DNA of 5,688 nt from Globobulimina sp. (Eukaryota; Foraminifera; Rotaliida). Positions 1-5,688 of the stretch are shown here, in pieces (positions within the stretch are counted from its first letter, which is position 1; each line of letters opens with the position of its first letter). The stretch covers positions 1-5,688 of the forward strand of contig PIVH01000466.1 of the NCBI GenBank assembly GCA_003354225.1. The letters are read 5' to 3'. The notes beneath the pieces are model-generated. The model was not told where the DNA came from. It did not search any database and saw only the letters and a program-made list of their open reading frames with translations. The position numbers and the translations under genes were made by a program.

Positions 1-353
1 TAAATTGATCGAAAAGTGAAAGCAACAGCCAATGGATGGGACGAGAAGTAATAAAGAAAATGTTTCAACTGATTTGAAATTTCTACCACCGGAATTTTAG
101 AAAAAAATATCCATTTGCAAACAATATATCGGAATATCATACAATTTTCAATGCGTACCTAAAAAGCACCCAAACAAAAATTTACAAATATTTGAATAAA
201 AATTTTTAATACGACTAAAGCACACAAAACAAAAGGATATATTTGAATATTAATGATTTTGTTTAGGTGTTTGTTTCTTTTTTTAGAAAGTATTGCCTCT
301 GGATAAAGAAAGTGATTTTGACTGCATTTGAACTTCAAGTAACACACGATCGA
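1..353. other. AT-rich upstream region / 5' leader of the DEP gene
   Basis: No confident gene lies here. A short open stretch in one frame (20 to 100, stop TAG at 98-100) contains an ATG at 32 and encodes about 22 mixed-composition residues. It could be the last exon of an upstream gene or a chance ORF. An AATAAA hexamer sits at 50-55. From about 100 to 270 the sequence is A/T-rich with no open frame of note. The tract at 271-286, a pyrimidine run ending in TTTTTTTAG, is a strong 3' splice-site candidate. It suggests that the DEP transcript begins with a non-coding or very short exon farther upstream, removed together with an intron ending at 286. I cannot fix the donor; a GT at 155 is one option, giving 132 nt. 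Confidence 0.4.
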
Positions 354-872
354 ATGGCAGAGGATGAGCAGTTATTGCAGAAAGCAACGCTTTTGGAACA
401 AAACTTAGATATAAGGAATAGACGATGGAAGCTAAAAACATATAAAAATTGTTTTATTGGCTCAGAAGCATGCCACAAAATAATAGAATTACAGTTAGCC
501 ACTACTATATCAGAAGCAATGTCTTTTGGCAATAAATTAATTCAGTGTAATTTACTCAAACATGTGTCGCGCAAACATACATTCCTAAATGATCGTAAAT
601 ATTACAAATTTACAAAGACATTCAAAGAGAAAAACGCACGGAGTAAACCTTACTATACTCCTTCAACACTGACAACAAAGGTTACAATAACAAAAACAGA
701 ATATATAGAGAATGATAGTGATGATATTAATGGATTTCATAATAAATTAGCTCAGGATATATCTTTGGAATTAGATAACGAATTTGAAGAAGCATTGGCT
801 GAAATAAGTAAAGCCGAATCACCAAAGCATAATCCCGTTAAGTCACATAAAAACATAGTAATATTTCCATGA
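354..872 (+). CDS. DEP-domain protein (172 aa), possibly the N-terminal part of the downstream kinase
   Basis: This encodes a small protein with a DEP domain, a winged-helix module of about 80 residues found in Dishevelled, EGL-10/RGS proteins and pleckstrin. DEP domains usually anchor signalling proteins at membranes or to receptors. The domain covers roughly residues 18 to 88. It shows the family signature RRWKLKTYKNCFIGSEA (about 23-39), then a helix with a hydrophobic pattern, and the closing segment NDRKYYKFTK. The tail, residues 90-172, is polar and acidic (DNEFEEALAEISK) and includes an SPKH site. I chose ATG 354 because the frame is open upstream only to a GTG at 267, with no ATG, and the upstream residues do not look protein-like. 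A TGA at 870 ends the frame. No signal peptide or membrane segment is visible. The alternative model splices from a donor at 858 into the kinase; in that case the last five residues here would not be made. Confidence 0.75.
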   Translation: MAEDEQLLQKATLLEQNLDIRNRRWKLKTYKNCFIGSEACHKIIELQLATTISEAMSFGNKLIQCNLLKHVSRKHTFLNDRKYYKFTKTFKEKNARSKPYYTPSTLTTKVTITKTEYIENDSDDINGFHNKLAQDISLELDNEFEEALAEISKAESPKHNPVKSHKNIVIFP

Positions 873-988
873 AAAGTGTTTCTGAAAATCATCTTTAGAA
901 AAGTTGAAAACTTTTAAACTGAAAACTTCCATCATCTACAAGTCAACAATACAAACTTTACCTTTACCAAAATACTCAGCCATATCAA
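873..988. other. Very short gap between DEP and kinase frames; possible intron (858-979)
   Basis: Only 116 nt separate the DEP stop from the kinase ATG, and no AATAAA is present. A GTAATA donor-like site at 858 and a TACTCAG acceptor-like site ending at 979 would remove 122 nt in phase 0. Translation would then continue through CCA TAT CAA directly into the kinase ATG at 989, in frame. The kinase frame is also open upstream of that ATG back to 923, where a TGA at 920-922 blocks it. Two readings are possible: separate compact genes, or one DEP-kinase gene. Confidence 0.4.
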
Positions 989-2984
989 ATGCAAGTGCAC
1001 AAATCACAAAGCAGTAATGTTCATCTTCAAAAGCGGTACACCAAAACCAAAGTAATTGGTCGCGGAACCTACGGCACCGTTTATAAAGGCATTGATGGTG
1101 ACAGTGGGCAAACTGTTGCCATTAAAGTCATTGATTTAGACTCTACAGAAGATGACATGAACGATATCATGAAAGAGATCATCGCTTTGCGAGAATGTGA
1201 TAGTAAATATGTCACGCAATATTTTCATTCCTTTAACATCGGTCCTGAACTATGGATTGTGATGGAATATTTAGGCGGTGGCTCAGTTCAAGATTTCTTA
1301 GATGCAAAATATAAAATAGGTATTGAGGAGGAACATATTGCTACAATAATCCATGAAGTCGTCGCGGGCTTAAATTATATACATTCCTTAAAGAAAATCC
1401 ATCGCGACGTCAAAGCCGCCAATATCTTGTTGACCTCCACTGGCGAAGTAAAACTAGCTGATTTTGGCGTTGTGGGACAATTAACAGAAACTGTGGATAA
1501 ACGCAATACTCTCATTGGCTCCCCTTATTGGTACGCACTACGCATTTCTATATTGTATATAAAACATATTATTATAACATATATATATAAAACTATAATC
1601 ATAAGGATGGCGCCAGAGGTTATTATGCAAGATGCCTACGACCAATCTGTTACGTGCACATCTGTTGCGATTCAGCGATATGTGTAATTTGTCAGTTGCA
1701 CATGTTTCTGTATATTGCGAGCCATATCTTTTTACTTTACATCACATAGGCGGACGTATGGTCGCTTGGTATAACTGCGATTGAGATGGCGATGGGAGCG
1801 CCGCCATACAGCAACTTGCCGCCGTATCCCGCCATGGTGAAAATAACGGACCAGGACCCTCCAAACGTGCCAGAAAGCAAATTCAGCAAAGAATTTCGCG
1901 ATTTTATCCGACAATGTCTCACTAAGAAAGTCAACAATCGGCCCAGAATTAACGAATTAACCAAGCATCCATTCTTACAAAAAGCAAAGAAAACCTCTCA
2001 TTTAATGTCATTGATTCAGAAACATCAAAGCAAAAAACTTGAATTGTCGGAAAAAAGATCGAGTGAGCCGGACTTGGAAGAATCGGATCATTTTAGTGAA
2101 CAAAAGAACGATTTTAATGCCATTGTAAATAAAAACGGCCTAAATAAGCGGCGCAAAAACCAACGCGATATCAGCGTGGAATGGACCTTTGGCACTGCGG
2201 CCACGGGCTTTGGCGCCACGACACCGAGACCCATCTACGACGATGACGACGACGACCTGGACGCAGGCATTCATTTTAGTGACAACTATGACGATAAACA
2301 GGTGTTTGATGGCGGTACGTTTTTTCGCGCTGCAGCGGACAATGAAAAGGCAGCAAATGGATATATATCTGATGAAGATGGCGACGATGATGCCGGTTTT
2401 GAGGGCGGTACTATGTTACGGGCCGATACCGGGCACGGTGACGGTGATGGATTTGATGCGGATGCGACGTATTTAAAAATACGTTCGTCGATGAAAGTGA
2501 ATCAAAATATCGCCGTGCCGCCAAAATTACAGAACTCGCTGTCGAGTATCTCATATTCTATCGGTGTGCAGACGATGGGGACGGAGACTTTTAATAAATC
2601 GACACAAACACAAACGGGGCACTATGAGAATAAACACGGTGACAATGACAGCGTGTCGGGTTTGGTTGGCATTTATAAAGATATTGATGATTTATTTAAC
2701 GTATTGACAAATCATATCGACAATGATGGACAAACACATTTGGAATCGTTGAGGGAGAAAGTTAAAAAATTAACTCATATGAAGTATGTCCTATATATCT
2801 GTGGTGTATTTGTGCTGTGAATGACTGAATGTGTATGTATTTTTGTGTTAGAATCACAGAACGAAAAATGAAAAAAGAGAGTGCGAATAGCATTCAGATT
2901 GCCAGGGATAGGATACAACAGATAAGGAAAAGGAGGGCGGAGGTAAAGCAGAAACATGGTAAAGTAAAACCAATCGATGAATAA
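989..2984 (+). CDS. GCK/STE20-family serine/threonine kinase (MST3/MST4/YSK1-like), four exons, 583 aa
   Basis: The exons are 989-1530, 1606-1648, 1750-2783 and 2852-2984; together they give 1752 nt in one frame. The product is a cytosolic Ser/Thr kinase transferring ATP phosphate to proteins. All catalytic elements are present: glycine loop GRGTYGTVYKG (24-34), VAIK with Lys46, helix-C Glu63, HRD at 138-140, DFG at 158-160, GSPYWMAPE (177-185) and DVWSLG (197-202). The catalytic domain is about residues 17-270. IKVIDLDSTEDDMNDI, the CDS-YVT-Y pattern, MEYLGGGS and AKKTSHLMSLI point to the GCK-III group rather than MST1/2. The activation loop has GSPYW where animals usually have GTPFW. An acidic linker (about 355-440) carries GGTFFRA and GGTMLRA. 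KSTQTQT lies at 478-484, and a long, basic, helix-prone tail follows (about 525-583). The start ATG leaves 16 residues before the kinase fold, typical for GCK-III. Family knowledge suggests activation by autophosphorylation on the activation loop and roles in polarity or cytokinesis. The kinase call is near certain; the subgroup is likely. Confidence 0.9.
1531..1605 (+). other. Kinase intron 1 (75 nt, phase 2, stop-free)
   Basis: The intron starts with GTACGC after CCT TAT TG and ends with ATAAG before G ATG GCG. Removing it rebuilds the invariant W-M-A-P-E of the activation segment (Trp181/Met182), which would otherwise be split. The body is almost pure A/T. Its length is a multiple of three and it has no in-frame stop, so a simple ORF caller reads straight through it as 25 hydrophobic and basic residues. 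Confidence 0.9.
1649..1749 (+). other. Kinase intron 2 (101 nt, phase 0)
   Basis: The intron runs from GTTACG, directly after the TCT codon of Ser195, to CATAG before GCG GAC GTA TGG. Splicing gives AYDQSADVWSLGITAIEM, the conserved GCK subdomain VIII-IX sequence. Unspliced RNA meets a TAA at 1685-1687. The acceptor has a good pyrimidine stretch (CTTTTTACTTTACATCACATAG); the donor is non-consensus after GT. The exon between introns 1 and 2 is only 43 nt. Confidence 0.85.
2240..2481 (+). repeat. Acidic linker with three imperfect F-x-G/A-x-T motif repeats in the kinase
   Basis: This part of the kinase gene encodes a run of six aspartates, then three related acidic units: FDGGTFFRA (motif GGTFFRA at 2311-2331), FEGGTMLRA (GGTMLRA at 2404-2424) and FDADATYLK (2452-2478). 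The first two share the eight bases GGCGGTAC at DNA level. Each unit follows an acidic stretch rich in Asp and Gly. The Thr positions are 385, 416 and 435 of the 583-aa model. The segment is more GC-rich than its surroundings. In MST1/2, GTM-type threonines in the equivalent linker become phosphorylated and dock MOB1 or FHA-domain partners. The same role here is inferred from resemblance only. Confidence 0.6.
2784..2851 (+). other. Kinase intron 3 (68 nt, phase 2)
   Basis: A clean donor, GTATGT, follows ATG AA. The acceptor TGTTAG precedes AATCACAG. Removing it completes a Lys codon and opens a further 43 residues, rich in Lys, Arg and Glu, ending at TAA 2982-2984. This continues the amphipathic helical pattern of LESLREKVKKLTHMK. 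Without splicing, the frame ends at TGA 2818-2820 after a hydrophobic stretch that looks non-coding. Confidence 0.85.
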
Positions 2985-3218
2985 TACAAAAAAATGACTC
3001 GATGCATATGAGAATAGATTATTATAATTATATATTTTTTACGTATTAGTATAGGATAATGTTTGCATGTTTTTTTTTGCATTGTTTATTGTTTTTTTTT
3101 TAATATCAAACAGTTTCTTTATTTTTATTCAGGAGAATGTTTGTGATTTTATAATTGTGTGTTTGTGTAATCTATCCATTGTTGTGTACAGTGTACTGAA
3201 AGGATTATAAAATCAAAA
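2985..3218. other. T-rich intergenic region between kinase and third gene
   Basis: No gene is seen in this stretch. It holds two long T runs (3070-3078 and 3092-3101) and no AATAAA on the + strand, so the kinase polyadenylation site is not obvious. The tract at 3113-3132 (TTTCTTTATTTTTATTCAG) is a good 3' splice-site candidate. With a GT at 3043 it would define a 90-nt intron in the 5' untranslated region of the third gene, which is unproven. A small inverted repeat, GTACA-G-TGTAC, lies at 3186-3196. Promoter elements for the third gene must lie here or in the kinase 3' end, but I cannot point to one. Confidence 0.4.
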
Positions 3219-3261
3219 ATGTTTAGTTGTAACAAAGACTGTGTCTACGATGTTTAGTTGA
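3219..3261 (+). promoter_or_regulatory. Two overlapping short upstream ORFs before the third gene
   Basis: uORF 1 starts at 3219 and ends with TAG at 3255-3257 (12 codons plus stop). uORF 2 starts at 3250 and is MFS plus TGA (3250-3261). It is in the same frame as the main ORF, and its stop lies 24 nt before the main ATG at 3286. uORF 2 starts inside uORF 1, in another frame. If the 5' leader includes them, they should lower or condition translation of the main ORF. Whether they are in the mRNA depends on the unknown transcription start. Confidence 0.4.
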
Positions 3262-3287
3262 AAGAGTTTAAAAACTGTGTCTACGAT
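3221..3287 (+). repeat. Imperfect tandem duplication (31 nt and 36 nt units) at the start of the third gene
   Basis: Unit 1 is 3221-3251 and unit 2 is 3252-3287. Both begin with GTTTAGTTG and end with ACTGTGTCTACGAT; the middles differ (TAACAAAG against AAAGAGTTTAAAA). The 16-mer ACTGTGTCTACGATGT occurs at 3238-3253 and 3274-3289, and the 11-mer ATGTTTAGTTG at 3219-3229 and 3250-3260. Each unit ends in GAT followed by G, so an ATG is created at each junction: a decoy at 3250 and the probable true start at 3286. Confidence 0.85.
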
Positions 3288-5688
3288 GTCACACACCCCT
3301 TTCACAAAAGGAAAACAAGAAAAATTTAAAGAATTATATAAAAAACAATTGTCAGCCTCATCACAAACCAAATCTGAAGATATTATCAATTGGCTAGAAA
3401 CATATGTCGTCGACGAACAATTCAATGACACCGACACAATTATACAGGATCTAACCGATCCACAATATTCTGCTATTAAATCCGCAATGCAATCACAATT
3501 TAAATGGGATAATAGAATGACACAACGTATTATCGATATTCTATTAAATGACATATTCATAGCACCACATCGCAACCACAACAGCAGTACTTCCATAACA
3601 ATAAACGAAGAGGAAGAGACCAAAGTATTTTATCCCACTGAGTACCGACGCGAATCATGCAACGAATTAGCAAACGCATTCATTGAAGCCCTCGGCGGCT
3701 CTGTTGAAGAGAATGAATTATTTACGTCTCCAAAAGAGATTGATAGAAACAACAGCTATGAAGATCTAGAACTATCTGATCATATTCGTGAAATCACTCC
3801 CAATCCAGACAGTTTTATTGAATCCAAATCCAACACACAAGACATTCCACCACCAGCCGGTGCATATTTTACTGACTTATCGTTGTTAAGGAACCCGGGG
3901 CCACCGCCTTTGTCCCGGCATAAAACCACCCACAAAGAAGAAGATGTGATCGAAGACGAAGGCATTGACGATGACTTCCCGGTGCATTTAAACGTGGCTC
4001 TATTCCATCGCTCTGACGATGAATCGTTAGAATTATTGATCGACAAAGCAGTGTTGGCAATATTTTACGGCGAAAAATTCAAACAATTGTGGACAAAACG
4101 TCGGTTCATTGAATCCATTTATTCAGATAAATCATTCCCGACTGCGGTGGATAAAGTATTCAATAAAATCGATGATTGTGACAACCACAACGATGACAAT
4201 AACAATAAGGGCTTTATTGGCAGTTTTGTGGATAAACATTTTAAACGACAGATCAACGAATATAAGCGGCAAATTGAGACGGGCACAAATGACAATATCT
4301 GCGATGATAATATTGGTGTTTCGCAAGCGTCAATGAGTAATATTGGTGGTTGTTGGCATGAGTCGGATGAGAAGAGACAATCTGAAAAATATTTTGTGTA
4401 TTTTCACGAGAATGTATATATTATACAGGCCAAGAAATCGTACGGCGAGAAGTTGATGACTTTGGAAGCAAAGGAAAATGTCACTTATTCGTGGGCTGTG
4501 TGGAAGGTATCGACCAAGATAAGGAATGAAAATATTCGTTCTAAGGGCTATTGGGAAGTGATTGAGAAGGAAGAGGATGAGAAACGTTCCAAGAAAATAT
4601 TGAAGGAGTTGCGAGTGAATGCTCCGGGATTATTTAAGTTGAAATCTTCTGGGTTTAGCAGTAAAGTATTGGCAGTTCCGTCCAGTTTGAAAGTCATCAA
4701 ACAAACACTGTACACGTCGTCAGTGTCGATCTCGAATAAACCGCCATTGTTTAGAGATATTGCAGGCGCAGTTGGTGGGGAAAAAAAGAAATCAAAATTT
4801 CTGTATATACCATTGGTGCATTTACAGCTTATATTTGAGTTAATGCAGTTTCATTATCATTGGAGTATACAGAGTGATATTATGAAAAAAGATTTTGAGA
4901 AACAGCATCAGAATTTATTGGAAACGCCATTCTATGTTAGGTATTGCAGCAAAAATGAATATCCACCGATAAAACAAGCGGATCGGCTCATTATTGATGG
5001 CATTCTGTATACGTTGGTGTGGTGGAATGGTGTGGGACAAAGGAAATGCAATGCTTTTTGTGTGCAAATTGGTAGCGAAGCCAGGGAATATTATTACCTT
5101 CGATTTAAAAATGACTACCCGAAATTTAGATGGTATGTTTGGTAAAATATCATTTGTTTATAATAAATGTATACAATGCAACAAAATATATAGGGATTGG
5201 TATGGTATGTACTGTGTACTATGTATCCGCAACACCAAAACAAGTTAACATAATTATATATGTTTTTGTGTTGCATGCAAACAAAAAAGATAATGATAAG
5301 AGCAAATATCAAAAATACTCGCGAGGTGACAATCATTGTGTTTATAAAGAACTGGAAGCGTCGTTTCAAGGTAATATCGATGAGAATTTCCCCGAAAAGG
5401 TGTTTTTTAAAAGTGACGCACTGTATCGACAGAATGAAAATAAACACATGTTTAATATTTGTATATTACCCAAACTAAAGAAAACTTTGCAGAGAGAATC
5501 TAAAGCGAAATCACAGAAAGATTTTGTTTTGAGATTTACTTTTAATCCAAAAAAGAAAAATAGAATAATAAATATCGAACAATTATCAATACAGAAAAAT
5601 CAACAGCCATTTCCAAGGTAAATATATATATTAATTCAACATTTGTTAATATCAAAAGTGAATGTTTTTATATACAGAAATGTTCGGC
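3286..5688 (+). CDS. Unrecognised large protein, multi-exon, 3' end beyond the window (at least 732 aa)
   Basis: I do not recognise this family. My model joins 3286-5132, 5194-5204, 5290-5617 and 5678 onward, all phase-compatible. ATG 3286 is chosen because the frame is closed upstream by TGA at 3259-3261 and the only earlier start-like codon is GTG. The N terminus (about 5-100) is charged and helix-prone. Residues 186-212 are proline-rich (IPPPAG, NPGPPPL) and lead into an acidic stretch (about 217-232). Residues 296-308 form a short D/N-rich tract (DDCDNHNDDNNNK), perhaps a loop. From about 365 to the end of exon 1 the protein looks folded, with many aromatics (SWAVWKV at 402-408, GYWEV near 421-425, LVWWNG, EYYYLRF). 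The last visible exon is basic and carries a PKKKNR cluster. There is no signal peptide, membrane helix or known catalytic motif. It is probably a soluble cytoplasmic or nuclear protein. Coding status is strong; function is unknown. Confidence 0.8.
5133..5193 (+). other. Third-gene intron 1 (61 nt, phase 2)
   Basis: The GTATGT donor follows AGA TG, and the acceptor is ATATATAG. The unspliced frame ends three codons later at TAA (5143-5145). Length and AT content match the other introns. The donor is confident. The acceptor depends on the microexon model; the alternative is a single 170-nt intron to 5302 ending in a poor acceptor (GATAAGAG). Confidence 0.6.
5194..5204 (+). other. Candidate 11-nt microexon
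   Basis: GGATTGGTATG lies between an ATATATAG acceptor and a second perfect GTATGT donor. It enters in phase 2 and leaves in phase 1, exactly what is needed to join TG (5132) to AT at 5290. Together they give R-W-D-W-Y-D-N-D-K. The two flanking introns of 61 and 85 nt fit the size range seen elsewhere in the window. Confidence 0.5.
5205..5289 (+). other. Third-gene intron 2 (85 nt, phase 1)
   Basis: The donor is GTATGT and the acceptor is AACAAAAAAG, with a T/G-rich stretch (TGTTTTTGTGTTG) upstream. The body contains several stops in all frames. The downstream exon, 5290-5617, is open for 109 codons of normal composition (KYQKYSRGDNHCVYKELEASF onward). Confidence 0.55.
5618..5677 (+). other. 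Third-gene intron 3 (60 nt, phase 2)
   Basis: The donor GTAAAT follows CCA AG, and the acceptor TATACAG is followed by AAATGTTCGGC. Without splicing, a TAA at 5619-5621 ends the frame at once. Splicing completes an Arg codon and keeps the last 11 bases of the window open (Asn-Val-Arg). This shows the gene continues to the right. Confidence 0.8.

Noticed and set aside
208-217. TAATACGACT, identical to the first ten bases of the T7 promoter
   Set aside because: The match stops there (AAAG follows instead of CACT), so it is a chance match in AT-rich DNA and no vector sequence surrounds it.
267-353. N-terminal extension of the DEP protein from GTG 267
   Set aside because: GTG is not a credible start in a eukaryotic nuclear gene. 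The extension crosses a strong 3' splice-site-like tract, and its residues do not resemble conserved protein. ATG 354 is the first ATG in frame.
2189-2476. 95-codon frame overlapping the kinase linker on the + strand
   Set aside because: It is a shifted reading of the Asp-rich repeats (Met/Thr-rich low complexity) and the kinase frame explains the sequence.
3186-3196. GTACA-G-TGTAC inverted repeat
   Set aside because: It is too short to claim as an operator or hairpin; such palindromes are expected by chance in a window of this size.
3213-3623. 136-codon open frame on the minus strand
   Set aside because: It is antisense to a well-supported coding region, is Cys/Ser/Val-rich as expected from a shadow frame, and has no recognisable motif.
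5115-5447. 110-codon minus-strand frame near the third-gene introns
   Set aside because: It spans introns and exons of the opposite strand, is Phe/Ile/Tyr-rich as AT-rich DNA predicts, and shows no domain.
1-5688. CRISPR arrays, mobile elements, tRNA or rRNA genes
   Set aside because: I saw no regularly spaced repeats beyond the single duplication at 3221-3287, no transposase or reverse transcriptase motifs, no terminal inverted repeats and no tRNA-like cloverleaf signature.

Overview
The window is nuclear DNA from a eukaryote, most likely a protist. It is AT-rich, and all convincing genes are on the + strand. The coding sequence is interrupted by short (60 to 101 nt), very AT-rich GT...AG introns, and reading across the splice junctions restores conserved protein sequence. 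Glutamine is encoded by CAA/CAG, and TAA/TGA act as stops, so the standard code applies and a ciliate-type code is unlikely. The intron style (TA-rich, sometimes stop-free) and the repertoire (DEP domain, STE20-type kinase, long lineage-specific protein) remind me of a foraminiferan such as Reticulomyxa. That is an impression and could not be tested here.

Layout: (1) 1-353, AT-rich leader with a strong 3' splice-site-like tract at 271-286 and perhaps the tail of an upstream gene. (2) 354-872, a small DEP-domain protein of 172 aa. (3) 873-988, a gap of only 116 nt. It may be part of an intron that fuses the DEP protein in frame to the next gene. (4) 989-2984, a four-exon germinal-centre kinase (GCK/STE20 family, closest by eye to GCK-III MST3/MST4/YSK1). 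It has a complete catalytic domain, an acidic linker with MST1/2-like GGT(M/F) motifs, a KSTQTQT dynein-light-chain-like motif and a basic, probably coiled-coil C terminus. (5) 2985-3285, a T-rich intergenic/5' leader region. It ends in a tandem duplication whose junction creates the start codon of the next gene and an upstream decoy ATG. (6) 3286 to the window end, a large protein I do not recognise. It has at least four exons, including a likely 11-nt microexon, and runs off the right edge.

How they may work together: GCK-III/MST kinases act in Hippo/SIN-like and STRIPAK-linked signalling that controls polarity, cytokinesis and cytoskeleton. DEP domains commonly recruit signalling proteins to membranes or receptors. 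A DEP module immediately upstream of, or fused to, such a kinase would give it a membrane-targeting device. The third gene has no visible functional link beyond its position. The main points for follow-up are the possible DEP-kinase fusion, the stop-free 75-nt intron inside the kinase activation segment, the linker docking motifs, the microexon, and the repeat-derived start codon with two upstream ORFs.
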